Assembly (NCBI RefSeq): GCF_000169535.1
Contig: NZ_AAYN02000002.1
Location: 612,642-676,641, forward strand
DNA: 64,000 nucleotides
Source of the DNA: Ureaplasma urealyticum serovar 8 str. ATCC 27618
GTDB lineage: Bacteria > Bacillota_I > Bacilli_A > Mycoplasmatales > Mycoplasmoidaceae
Direction of reading: 5' to 3'
Shown here: one piece after another, positions 1 to 10,654 of the stretch
Layout of the letters: each line of letters opens with the position of its first letter
How positions within the stretch are numbered: the stretch's first letter is position 1
Translations under genes and position numbers: made by a program
Notes under the pieces: generated by a model
Databases searched by the model: none
What the model saw: the letters and a program-made list of their open reading frames with translations, nothing else
Told to the model about the DNA's origin: nothing

Positions 1-1810
1 TAGGTAAATTTTTATTATTTTGCAATTTAAAAAGTAATTCATGATTATCTTTTTTCATTTGTTCTAATGAATTTTTATATATTTTTTCAATTTGATCAAG
101 ATATTCTTTAATGATAACATATCAATACATGTTGATTCTTATGTTTAATTTTCATCTTTTTTCTCACTCATTAAACTTCGTTTCAAGAAAATCAATAATT
201 TTTTGAGGAAATAGATGTTTGTATTTTCTTAATTGTTCAATAATATAAAGTTCAAGTTCGATTGAATTTTTAATTTTAGTATAAACACGTGTTTTACCTT
301 CAATTTTTGAAGTTTCGCCTTCTAAGTATTTATTTTTTTCATATTTCTCATAAATCTTATTAACATGGTATTCAAAATTACTAATTGAATCTTCAAACTC
401 CTCTACTATTTCTTCTCTATAAGTTTCTCCATTTAAATAGTTATTAACTTTCTCTTGATTAATTTCGCCATAAAAAAATCTGTCATTTTTATATTTGTCT
501 TTTAAAATCAAAGTTTGACGAATTTTATCTTCTGAAATAATATTAGAATAAATAAAATATTGATTTGATATGGAATTATAGCTAATTTCGTTTTTGTCAA
601 AGCTAGGATTTGGAAAACGCTTAATTCTTCCAATTGTTTGTACTGATAAATTTTTTGAAGAAACGTTTCGCAATTGTACTAACATGCAAGCACGCGGAAT
701 ATTTCAACCAGTTGCAGGACCAATTTTAAACAAAATTACATCCACATTTGAAGTCTTTTTAGAAATTTCTTTTAGAGAAATTTTATTATTTTTTTTATTA
801 ATTAAAATATTAGTTTGAACCTCTTTATCATTAGAAAAGTATTTAACTCATGATAAATTATGTTTTTCCAAAATTTTAATAATTTTTTCAATTTTATCTA
901 AAAATTCGCTTTTTTGTGGTTCTTTATTAGGTTCATTTTCAACTTGAATTAACATGGCTGGACGAATATTTTTTAACTCTTTTGCTTTTGGATATTGCTC
1001 TTTGATTTTTAAAAATTGCTCACAAGCAGTTGTTAATAATAGTTCATCATCAATGTTTTCTTCTTTTAGTTCTTTAATTTCTAGATTATAAACATGTTCA
1101 TCTTTTAACAATTTTGTATCATCATCCATTAAATCTTTTTCATCAATGAATACTAATTTATGAATTCCTTTAGGAGTTGCTGTCATTTTAATAATAAAAG
1201 ATGCTGCTTCTTGAATTTTATATTCAAATCGTGTTTCTTCTTTTTTAAAAGAATTTTTGTGTATTTTTTCATCAAAATCTTCAAATATTTTTGTTTTATT
1301 AACATTACCGCCATGATGAGCTTCATCACGGATATAAACTAATGTATATCCTTGTGATTTAATTTCATCTAAAAAAGCATCTAAAATTCCTTCTTCTGTA
1401 ATGATTCTTCCTTTACCAAATGAAGAAGACCCAAAAATAATTACTTTATTTTCTTCAGCTAAAATATTGTAAGAACTATCTTTTTTAGCACTTTTAGAAG
1501 ATGGTGATTCTTTAAGTTCGACATCAAATAAACCATTAATATAATATTTATACTCATTCATATTTTGTTCTAATTGAAATGGTAAATCAGCTGATGATAA
1601 AGTCGCAATTACAAAAATTAATTTTTGAGGACTACCATTAGCTTTGTTTGTCTTAATAATTTCATTAATAGTATTGGTAATAATAAAGGTTTTACCAGAT
1701 CCTGTTGGTGCTTGAAAATCAATAATTTCTTTTTTATTGTTATTCACGCTTTCTAAATAACAATTAACTAATTGACTAAAAGCTTTTTGTTGTGATTTGG
1801 TTAATTTCAT
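1..1810 (-). CDS. res: Type III restriction enzyme, Res subunit (3' end beyond window)
   Basis: ATP-dependent helicase/endonuclease subunit of a type III restriction-modification system, acting with a Mod subunit on unmethylated DNA. From the ATG at 1810 the protein shows a Walker A motif PTGSGKT (residues 35-41), a DEAH box (162-165, context YIRDEAHHGG) and a motif VI-like VQTIGRIKR (about 390-398): a superfamily 2 helicase core of the Res type. The frame continues through TGA codons at 848, 164, 152 and 122, read as Trp, and is still open at base 2, so the C-terminal nuclease domain lies outside the window. The start is 5 bp after the mod1 stop, with AAGGAA about 8 nt upstream of ATG, so mod1 and res should be co-transcribed and perhaps translationally coupled. 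Seen: motifs and spacing. Inferred: activity, which also depends on which mod is in frame. Confidence 0.88.
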
Positions 1811-1815
1811 AGATT

Positions 1816-3425
1816 TTATTCCTTTTTTTCAATTGGCTTTAGTGTACTTAAATTAATTAATAATTCGCGTTGCTTATTTTCAAATAAACTTGATTGACTT
1901 GTATTATTAAAATCAACTAGCATTTTAGTAAATGCTTCTTTAATTTCATTATTATCAATCTTGATTGGATTTGTATCAAAGTATTTTAGATCATAGACAT
2001 TTAGATTATTTAAATAAGCTTCATTTTTGTTGATTCAATCAAAATCAGCTTCGTTTTTAGTACCAACACCATTGTTAATACGATATAAGCGTTCATAACA
2101 AACATTAGTACCAATTTGGTTTTCATTATTTGTTACTAGTGTAAATGTTCTATTTCCACCATCTTCTTTATTCAATTCTAATACTGCATGCCCAGTTGTT
2201 CCAGATCCTGCAAAAAAATCTAAAACACGAGCATTTTTATTTTGAATTATTTCTAATAAATAACATATTAACTCTTTGGGTTTTGGATAACTAAAATTAT
2301 TATTTTCTAAAATATCATTAAGCTCTTTTGTTCCGTGTTCTGTTGTTGATTTAAAATATTTTTCTAAATATAGTTTAGAAGTATTCAAAAGTGCTTTTGG
2401 TATTAAAAATCCTTTTTTATTATCACTATATTTAACTCTAATAATTTGATCTTTTTGATTTGTTAATATGAATTTTGTTCCTAAAAATAATTCTTGATCT
2501 ATTCTGTTTTGTGTTCATCTACTTCTAATAAAAAATTCAAGAGGTTTATCATTTAATTGATTTTTTTCTTTAACAAAAATTTGATTTTTATCAAATTTAA
2601 TTAAAATTTCTTTATTTGAATTATTTTTTAAAGGTGCTGTATCAAATTCTTTTTTATCGCCTTCATTAATATAATTTATGCTATTTATATTTTTAGAATA
2701 AGTATGAATATATTCTGAATTTCTAAAAATCTTCTTTCCATTATTTCCTTGATTTGTATGATTTGTTCTTTCTCAAATAAAGCTACATATAAAATTCTCT
2801 TCGCCAAAAATTTCATCCATTAAGACTTTTAAATACGCTTGTTCACTATCATCAATAGAAACAAAAATTACACCATCATTTTTAAGTAAGTTTTTCGCTA
2901 ATTTTAAACGTTCGTTCATCATATTTAATCAACCATTGCGACTGAATTTATCACGATAAATAAACTTAGATGCAGTTATATCATCTTTTTCGCTAAAATT
3001 ATTACCATCAGTTTTACTTGCTTCAGTATTATAAGGAGGATCGATATAGATTACATCATAGTAAGCGTCGCGCCCGCTAGTCTCTCTCTCTCTCTCTCTA
3101 ACACTAATAAATTCTTTAGTACATCATAGTTTTCACCAATGATTAAACTATTAGTATCATTTTTAAATAAATTATGTGCATCATTCATGAAAGATAATTG
3201 CTCATTTTTAGCTAATATCGCAATTTGAGTTTGGTGCACGCTTGGAGCAACATCAAAACTAAATCCTATCTTAACACGTTGAATTAATAATTGAAACACA
3301 TTATCTAAATCTTGGGGATCAGTTTTTTCTAAAATTTTTTTAATTAATTGTTTTTGATCCTCATTTAATGAACTCTTACTCATTTCATCAATATCTTTTA
3401 AATAACTATCTAAATCTTTAATCAT
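1816..3425 (-). CDS. mod: Type III DNA methyltransferase, copy 1, phase OFF (frameshift in AG repeat)
   Basis: Modification/specificity subunit of the type III system (N6-adenine methylation is usual for the family). Starting at ATG 3425 the first ~110 residues match copy 2 almost exactly. The reading frame then enters nine AG units (3081-3098) and shifts, ending early at 3051 after 124 residues. The remaining frame, starting inside the tract, is open through TGA-Trp codons to TAA 1816-1818 and encodes DPPYNT, a variable centre and FAGSGTTGHAVL, the beta-class order (DPPY before FxGxG). Length 1610 nt is not a multiple of three, whereas copy 2 is. One unit less, or two more, restores the frame. 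The 5' 690 bp and 3' 400 bp nearly match copy 2, but the central target-recognition region differs. It sits directly upstream of res. Seen: tract and frameshift. Inferred: reversible slipped-strand switching rather than a dead gene. Confidence 0.87.
1833..2235. repeat. Direct repeat, mod 3' block (copy 1 of 2)
   Basis: Closely similar to 3589-3991. It encodes the FAGSGTT motif and C-terminal domain shared by both Mod proteins. Confidence 0.8.
3081..3098 (-). repeat. AG dinucleotide tract, 9 units (mod1 phase switch)
   Basis: Nine TC units on the plus strand, read as AG in the coding strand and translated as alternating Arg/Glu. The count is one unit higher than in mod2, which puts DPPY and everything after it out of frame. 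Confidence 0.95.
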
Positions 3426-3478
3426 AAATCCTCTTTATAAATTAAATATATAATCTAATTTATATTATAAATGATGCT
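3426..3478 (-). promoter_or_regulatory. mod1 leader, identical to the mod2 leader
   Basis: A 53-bp block upstream of the mod1 ATG is identical to 5162-5214 upstream of mod2. It contains a TATAAT-like -10 on the minus strand about 40 nt before the start and an AGAGGA ribosome-binding site. Identity ends abruptly just beyond the -10, so any -35 regions differ between the two copies. Confidence 0.6.
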
Positions 3479-3574
3479 ATATAAATCATTTAATACAATT
3501 AAACTGTTTTTAATATAAAAGTATATACTTTAGTTAATGATTTTATTTTAAAGTTATTTAAATTTTGTAAATTA

Positions 3575-5161
3575 TTATTTATTATTAATTGACTTTAGTG
3601 TACTTAAATTAATTAATAATTCACGTTGATTACTGTCAAATAAATTTGATTGACTTGCGTCATTAAAATCAACTAGCATTTTAGTAAATGCTTCTTTAAT
3701 TTCATTATTATCAATTTTGATTGGATTTGTATCAAAGTATTTTAGATCATAGACATTTAGATTATTTAAATATGGTTTATTTTTGTTGATTCAATCAAAA
3801 TCAGTTTCATTTTTAGTACCAAAACCATTATTAATACGATATAAACGTTCATAACAAACATTAGTGCCAATTTCATTTTCATTATTTGTCACTATTGTAA
3901 ATGTTCGATTTCCACCATCTTCTTTATTTAATGCTAATACTGCATGTCCAGTTGTTCCAGAGCCTGCAAAGAAATCAAGAATGCGAGCGTTGTTTGTTGA
4001 AGCTATATTAATAAGATATTTTATAAGTTCTATAGGTTTTGGTGTATTAAAATTATGATTATCTAATATTGAATCTAATTGTTTTTTTGATCCATCTGTA
4101 TGATTGACAACTTCATATTTTAATATTGATAACGAAATAACATCATCTACCTCGTTTAAATATTTTTTTAAAAAGGGTCTATTATTTTCATTTTCAGGTA
4201 AAAAAATTCTATTTTGTTTTATTAATTCATACATTTTTTCTTCGTTATATAATCAACTAGAATTTTTAGGACATAAGTATTTTTTGCCATCTCAAATAAT
4301 ATCATAAATATTGTTTGAACCTTTTTTAGTTAAATCTGACGATTTATAAAAACCTCTATCATCTTTATAAAAATAAAGTCTATTATTTTTTTCTGTTCGT
4401 TGATTTCGATTAAATTTATTTTTAAGTATTTTGTTCTTACAATAACACAATATGTAATCGTGATTTACAGAAACAAATTTATTATTATTTTTTGGTGCAT
4501 AATTCTTTTCTCAAACAAAATTGCAAGTAAAATTCTCTTCACCAAAAATTTCATCCATCAAAACTTTTAAGTATGCTTGTTCGTTATCGTCAATAGATAC
4601 AAAAATTACACCATCATTTTTAAGTAAGTTTTTCGCTAATTTTAAACGTTCATTCATCATATTTAGTCACCCATTGCGACTGAATTTATCACGATAAACA
4701 AACTTAGATGCAGCTACATCATCTTTTTCGCTAAAATTATTGCCATCAGTCTTGCTTGCTTCAGTATTATAAGGAGGATCGATATAGATTACATCATAGT
4801 AAGCGTCGCGCCCACTAGTCTCTCTCTCTCTCTCTAACACTAATAAATTCTTTAGTACATCATAGTTTTCACCAATGATTAAACTATTAGTATCATTTTT
4901 AAATAAATTATGTGCATCATTCATGAATGATAATTGCTCATTTTTAGCTAATATCGCAATTTGAGTTTGGTGCACGCTTGGAGCAACATCAAAACTAAAT
5001 CCTATCTTAACACGTTGAATTAATAATTGAAACACATTATCTAAATCCTGGGGATCAGTTTTTTCTAAAATTTTTTTAATTAATTGTTTTTGATCCTCAT
5101 TTAATGAACTCTTGCTCATTTCATCAATATCTTTTAAATAACTATCTAAATCTTTAATCAT
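3575..5161 (-). CDS. mod: Type III DNA methyltransferase, copy 2, phase ON
   Basis: Full-length Mod of 528 residues from ATG 5161 to TAA 3575-3577, with internal TGA codons read as Trp (4667 is one). DPPYNT lies at residues 128-133 and FAGSGTTG at about 398-404, the beta-class arrangement of type III Mods; the variable region between them should hold the target-recognition domain. Eight AG units (4819-4834) encode an Arg/Glu run at about 109-114 and keep the frame. The gene is tandem with mod1, 149 bp upstream of its start, with its own copy of the leader. Its central region differs from mod1, so the two enzymes probably recognise different sites while sharing one Res. Methylation and target are inferred. 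Confidence 0.9.
3589..3991. repeat. Direct repeat, mod 3' block (copy 2 of 2)
   Basis: Partner of 1833-2235. Together with the 5' blocks it brackets the divergent target-recognition segments like exchangeable cassettes. Confidence 0.8.
4819..4834 (-). repeat. AG dinucleotide tract, 8 units (mod2 phase switch)
   Basis: Eight TC units on the plus strand (AG on the coding strand), one fewer than in mod1. With eight units the downstream methyltransferase motifs are in frame. Confidence 0.95.
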
Positions 5162-5214
5162 AAATCCTCTTTATAAATTAAATATATAATCTAATTTATA
5201 TTATAAATGATGCT
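5162..5214 (-). promoter_or_regulatory. mod2 leader and -10 region
   Basis: TATAAT on the minus strand at 5205-5200, about 38 nt before the ATG, and AGAGGA as ribosome-binding site. The block is an exact copy of the mod1 leader. Confidence 0.55.
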
Positions 5215-5268
5215 GAGATAAACTTAAATATCATTATTAACCAAAATTTAGTTATTTTAACAATTAAA

Positions 5269-5306
5269 AAAAACTTTTAGTAAATTTATAATCACTAAAA
5301 GTTTTT
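5269..5306 (-). terminator. Rho-independent terminator after the repeat gene at 5316
   Basis: A 13-bp perfect stem (AAAAACTTTTAGT at 5269-5281 with ACTAAAAGTTTTT at 5294-5306) and a 12-nt loop. On the minus strand it is followed by a run of T, 10 bp after the stop of the repeat gene. Confidence 0.85.
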
Positions 5307-5315
5307 GAATTTATA

Positions 5316-8300
5316 TTAATTAGTTGTTGTAAATGAATAATCATTGTGTTGAGGATTATCTTTTTTTGCTTGATTACGATTATAAATTTCGTTATTGTTA
5401 TTAGCAAAATTTCATTTATAAGTTAAATAATTTGGCTTTTCACTAAAGTAAATACGATTGATATAGTATTTTGTATTCGGTTCTAAATTATTAATTTTAT
5501 TTTCTGATATTAATCATGATGTTAAACCTGTTTGTAATTCTTGATGTTTATTAGGGTCAACATGATTTTTAATTAATCCATCAAATTCTTTATCTGTTTT
5601 CGAAAGTGTGATTTGATAAGGTCCTTTAATATTTCCTTTATCATCAATTAATTCTAAATTAGCAACTAAACCATCATGAAAAGCTTGGTCGTGGGAAATT
5701 AATTCTAAATTAAGATTAACTTGGGTTGGTGAAATGTTTCTAATATACTTATTTTCTTTATTTTCATTAAAATCACTTGCAGTTGTTAAAATCGTGTTTT
5801 GACTTGGACGACAACGAATTGTTATAGAGCTTTGATTAAAAATTGTTCAAGTATTATCATCGTTTAAAACTTCTATTCGTTCAAAATTATATTCTCGATT
5901 AGCAATTGGTAATGGAATTTTAACATACATACGGTTTTTTAATTTAAATAAAAGATTTTCTCTATTAATTATTTGATCAATACTACCAATATCATTGCTA
6001 TAAGCCATAAACTCTTTTTTTGTGCCATCAACTGTTGTATAAGAAAAAACAAAACGTGCTTTTTTATTTACTAATCAAGGATATTTAACATTTAAAATAA
6101 ATAATTTCACTTCACAAACTGGATGATTAGTTTTTTTATCAACATCAAGTGTGTTTTTTGGATATTTTTCCATCAAAGCTATTGATAAAGGATTTTGTAA
6201 TTCAAAATTATAAGTAATTTGATTTAATTTATGTTTTTCATCTAAATTATTTGGATTATTTTTATCTAAATAATAAATATTATCTAGTTCATATAATGTA
6301 GCAGTTTTAATGTCATCAAACTTTAAATTAAATTCGATCATTCACTTATTTATTTCATTTTTAATTGGTGTACAACTAATAGCGTTAGTTTTAATTTTTT
6401 TGACAATCTTGTTGTCTTTGTATTTAAAAGTTGCAGCAAATGTAAGGTTTTTTAGAATATTAGGATTGGCTTTTAATTCAACTTTTAATTTAATATTAGC
6501 TTCATTTTTACGTTGAAAATAATCTTCTTGGTTTTCTAATGGTAATAATGCAAAATCATTATTGATTGTTAAAGGTTGATTTTTTTCTTCTTTTGTATCA
6601 TCATAAATAATATTAGTATCTAAATAACCAATATTTACAATTGCTTTAGGTGGCTTTTGATCAAATTCAATTTTATTAATAAAAGATGTTTTATTTAATT
6701 CTAAATTATCTAATCGAGCTGTTAAATATTTTTTATTATTTTCAACCACTACATAAGCTTTTGCAATTTTATTATTATCATAATTAATAGTTGCACTCAT
6801 ATTTGTATTTAAAACATTGGCTTCATCACTAATTTCAAACTTTATATTTGTTGAATTAATACTATTTGCTGATCGCGGTTCTTCAACTAGTGAACTTGTT
6901 AAAACTTTAACTAAGGGTTTTCTAATAATCACTTTGTTAATTTCTAAAATATCATCTAAATTCGCAATATTGTTATTGACTGTTAGTTTATTATCAACAA
7001 TTCCAATTAATGTATATTTATGATTTGGCGCAAATAAAGTATTATCATTTGTCTTTAGTGTTATTTTTTTGCTAACATCTACTATTGCTTGTATTGTTTT
7101 TATTTCATTAGTATTATCAATTTTGAATTTAAGTTCAATCTTTTTATTAATTAAATTTGCATCGTTAAAATTTATTGTATAATCCCCGTTTTTTAAATAA
7201 TTAACCACTATATTTGGTCTATTAAGAGTTTGTTTTTGATTATTAGATAAATCAAAATTGTGTACTAATTCAATATTTTCATCACTAGCAGAAACAATTT
7301 TTTCTAATCGATACTGGTTTGGTTTTACTAATTTTCCAATATCAAAACAAATCTGACCATCATTATCAACTTTAGCTAATAATTTATGCAATTTATTATT
7401 TTCATCTTTAAATATCCCATATACTTGTTGGTTAACATAATATGGCGCTACTTTAGCAATTAAATTGATATCACCATTTTTTGTATATTGATATGGTTGA
7501 TTTAAACTATTAACATTTAAATTGTTAATAGTTTTATTATGATATGAAATATTAATTGGATTAATAACTTTAACTAAAGGATGCGTGTTATTTTTATAAA
7601 TGTTAACTAATTCATAGAAGTTATTATTTGCTAATTTACTTACATCAAAATCAACATTTCCTTCTGCATCTACTTTAGCATTAATACTATAAATTTGATT
7701 ATTTAAATCTTTTAGTTGCAAACTAAGAGAAGAATTAAATAATCACTTTCCTACATTTATTCGGTATATTTTTTGATTATTTTGGTTAATAAAAGAAGCT
7801 GTTTTAGGTGGTTTACTAATCATAATTTGATGTTCAATCGCTAACTCATTTTGTTGAATTAAAACGTGATTGTAATCAGTTTTGTCAAGAATTTTTACTA
7901 AACGATAATCATGATTATTTACTAATTTTGATGTATTAAAATAAGCAACTTTATCTTTAATAGTTGGTTGTATGTAATGATATTGATACTTTTCATCAAC
8001 AAAAACACCCATAATTTGCGGATTCTTTTTAGCTTTGTTTTTTAAATTAACTTTAATAACAATATCACCAGTATTTGAATATTCATTGGTTTTATCTATT
8101 TTAGATAAAGTTAAACCAATTATGGAATTAGACAATTTATTTTTTTGTAATCGATAAACATTACCTTGTGGTAAATGGTTATTAATCTCAGTTTTAAGAT
8201 CTTTTTTATCATGAATTTTTAATCAATAAGAATCATTATTTTGATCTACAAAAATAATTGAATTCTCCTTATCATAAAATCTTAAAACAATTCCGACTAT

Positions 8301-8393
8301 GACAGCTGATCAACATAGATTTAAGCATATTAAAAAAGAAGCAATTTTAATATGCTTTTTTCAATGTATTTTCTTATTATTTTTCATTTTCAT
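5316..8393 (-). CDS. Membrane-anchored repeat protein (DUF1410-like), 1025 aa
   Basis: Predicted surface protein with no recognised enzymatic domain. All fragments between 5316 and 8393 share one frame and join at TGA-Trp codons. ATG 8393 (or 8387, same frame) gives a Lys-rich N-terminus, then one hydrophobic segment (about residues 17-38, ending IVGIVLRF) without a lipobox, suggesting an N-in, C-out anchor like those of the two giant proteins. The ectodomain has Asn/Lys-rich beta-strand modules of about 80 residues with a recurring NGDI...V..VYG.F.DENN pattern. A different C-terminal part (about 250 residues, ending DYSFTTTN) closely resembles the broken gene at 63250-64000. An 80-bp stretch (7417-7496) is almost identical to 26520-26599 in the first giant gene. 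DUF1410 assignment comes from overall character and is uncertain; adhesion or immune-variation roles are speculative. Confidence 0.8.
7417..7496. repeat. 80-bp patch nearly identical to 26520-26599
   Basis: Partner of 26520-26599, in the same orientation about 19 kb away. This looks like recent gene conversion or strong constraint. Confidence 0.85.
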
Positions 8394-8704
8394 ATTAATA
8401 TTTATTTTCTAAAACGATTTAACATAATTTAATTAAAACACATTTTTTTTTTTTTTTTTGAATTTATTTTGTGTAAATACCAATATTTCATAAATTGCTA
8501 CACTAAAACCCTTTTATAAAAAAATATTAAGCAAAAGCATAGTAAACAATAATTCAGCTTAAATAATAGTGCTAATCTAATATTTTAAATTGTGTTGGGA
8601 AGTTAAAAATTTAAAATATGATATCATTTATACAGTATTTTTGGACAATTTAAAAAAAAGTAAAATTGTTGGAATTTAAAAATAAATAAAGGGAGAGTAG
8701 AAAT
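8394..8704. promoter_or_regulatory. Divergent intergenic region between repeat protein and BMP lipoprotein
   Basis: 311 bp with no gene. It holds the T17 tract, a TTTTGTGTAAATA motif (8467-8479), a GTGTA...TACAC inverted pair (8471-8475 and 8499-8503) and, toward the plus gene, a possible -35 TTGGGA (8595-8600) and -10 TATGAT (8617-8622) 16 nt apart. A strong AAAGGGAGAG ribosome-binding site is at 8688-8697. Promoter assignments are by eye. Confidence 0.45.
8443..8459. repeat. Homopolymer T17 upstream of the 8393 gene
   Basis: Seventeen T on the plus strand (A17 on the coding strand of the minus gene), 50 nt before its start, between a TTTACACAA motif and the ATG. Tracts of this length are prone to slippage. 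Confidence 0.9.
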
Positions 8705-10324
8705 ATGATAAAAAAACATATTAAAAAAATAGTAATTGGAGCTTTAAGTACACTAGCGTTCATCACAACAACAGTTGTAACAACAGCTTGTGCAAAACAC
8801 AATAATTCTGTTACTAAAAATAATGAACCAAATGTTAATGTTAAAAATGAAATAAGTTCTTCTAATAGTGAATTAAATGATTCACATTATTATTGAAAAG
8901 CGCCTAAATCTGATACAAGCGAAGGTTTTCAAACAATCCATAAAAGTATGGTCGAAGATGGAAAACGTGCATTTTTATTACCAGGGTTTTCACAAAGCAA
9001 TTATCTACAAGACGCAATAAAAAACGCTAAATTTGATAAAAATGCTGTTGGTTTTTTATTAGATACAGTTTATAATGCAAATAATGATCCTTCTTTATTT
9101 GATGGTGCAAATCGTGTTGCAAGTGTTTATTTTAAAGTTGATGATGCTGCTTTTTTAGGTGGAATTGCTGCCGCTTATATGCTAAATACAAACCAAAACA
9201 TTTTTGCAACAGATGGCCAACTTAACTGGGGAGGATATGTTGCTTTAAATGCTAAAAACACTACTAATTATTTAGCAGGATTTGCCTTGGGTATTGAATG
9301 AGCAAACAAGCATTTAGCAAACAAAAAAGTATTACAAGAAGGAAGTAGTGAATCTAAAACATGGATCAAAGTAAATGAGGTTCAAGCTTCACAAAGTAGT
9401 GCTGGAGGATTTGATGAAAACAATGAAAATGCTAAAAAAATCCTTAAGGAACTAATTTCTAAAAAAGCTGATTTAATTTTACCAGTAGCAATTACCCAAA
9501 TGAGTTTAGCAGTTAATGAAGCAATTAGTACAACTTCACACAAAGTAGCAATAATAGGCGTAGATACTGAACAAGAAAACGATAAGACAATTAATAAAGA
9601 AGCAAATACTTTTAAAAATACTAATATAAGCGGAAATAAAAACGGTGTTATTCGTTTTTCAATTGTTAAACGATTAGGAGTAGCAATTGAAAAATTACTA
9701 GAAAACGCTGTAAATGGTGCTCAATTTCAAGGACATGTTAACAAAATTGGTGATGAAATTGATGTTCATGATAAATATAAATTAGGTGTAAACACTGTAG
9801 GTTCACTAGTTGATGGTGTAGTAGGAATCTCAGAATCTGCTTATCACTATTTAATTGATGCTTTTAATCTAGCACAAACAGATGAAACTAATAAAGTAAG
9901 TACATATGACCAATTAGTTCAAAAAATGATCCAAGATCCTTTATTTAAAAGTTTAAACCAAGATCCTAAAATTGATGGATATATAAACCCTAAAAATCTT
10001 GCTAACGCTAGGGGTAATGAAGGTGAATTAATAAATGGAAAAACAATTAGTCCAGAAGTAAATGGGGGAACCATTTATAAAGCAGCAAATGGTTCATATT
10101 ATTACTATCCTGTTGCTAAATCAACATATACTGCACAAAATGCCTCAACTATTTTTAAAGAAATATGAGATAAAGCTAAAAATGATGATGACAAACGTCG
10201 TTTAGTTGGTTTAATTTTATCCTTCGCAGGCGCAAATGTTAAAGATGGAGGATATTCTGAAATTAGTTATGATGGGATGTTAGGTTTTTATGCAAAACAT
10301 GGTATTAAAATTCCAAAATTATAA
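8705..10324 (+). CDS. BMP-family substrate-binding lipoprotein
   Basis: Likely solute-binding lipoprotein of a nucleoside-type ABC importer (BmpA/PnrA family), anchored on the outer face of the membrane. 539 residues from ATG 8705 to TAA 10322, with TGA-Trp codons in frame. The signal peptide is Lys-rich then hydrophobic, with lipobox V-T-T-A-C at Cys29. Family features seen: an early FLLPGFSQ segment, [25 protein letters not shown], a central [21 protein letters not shown], and [17 protein letters not shown] followed by [10 protein letters not shown]; the typical core is ~320-350 aa, so there is an extended C-terminal part. AAAGGGAGAG at 8688-8697 fixes the start. No permease or ATPase gene is adjacent; it is a monocistronic plus-strand gene between minus-strand repeat genes. 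The nucleoside ligand is inferred from the family. Confidence 0.85.
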
Positions 10325-10410
10325 TCATCTAACATTTATATATAATTTTAATAAAATTATTCTATTAACAAAATATATTCAGTATAAATAAATCATTTTT
10401 AATTTTTATA

Positions 10411-10446
10411 AAATCCAATACCTTTATACTTAAGGTATTGGATTTT
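10411..10446 (+). terminator. Terminator of the BMP lipoprotein gene
   Basis: Perfect stem AAATCCAATACCTT (10411-10424) with AAGGTATTGGATTT (10432-10445), 7-nt loop, followed by T residues on the plus strand. Confidence 0.85.
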
Positions 10447-10583
10447 TGTGTTATATAAATCCATTTTTAGTAAATAAGCATTTAAAATACTATATAAAAG
10501 CGTATTTAAAATGTTTGTAGCACTTCAATAAAGAACAAATTTAATTTTTAATTAAAACAGATTTTATAATTTATAAATAAAAA

Positions 10584-10611
10584 GTCTACCTTCTTTTTAT
10601 AAAAGGTAGAC
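10584..10611 (-). terminator. Terminator of the first giant gene
   Basis: Stem GTCTACCTT (10584-10592) with AAGGTAGAC (10603-10611). On the minus strand the hairpin is followed by TTTTTATTT, 43 bp after the stop at 10655. Confidence 0.82.
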
Positions 10612-10654
10612 AATTTAATTTATGTTTTTTTTAATGTTTATTTTTGAATAATTG

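Larger units (their letters stand above)
2791..3478. repeat. Direct repeat, mod 5' block (copy 1 of 2)
   Basis: Nearly identical to 4529-5214. It covers the leader, N-terminal domain, AG tract and DPPY motif. It pairs with the second copy in the same orientation about 1.74 kb away, so recombination could exchange recognition domains or delete one mod. Confidence 0.85.
4529..5214. repeat. Direct repeat, mod 5' block (copy 2 of 2)
   Basis: Partner of 2791-3478. Divergence begins abruptly on the promoter-distal side at the start of the variable domain and on the upstream side after base 5214. Confidence 0.85.
10325..10654. other. Convergent intergenic region with two terminators
   Basis: 330 bp between the stops of the BMP lipoprotein (plus) and the first giant gene (minus). 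Apart from two hairpins, annotated separately, it is AT-rich and I see no gene in it. Confidence 0.7.
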
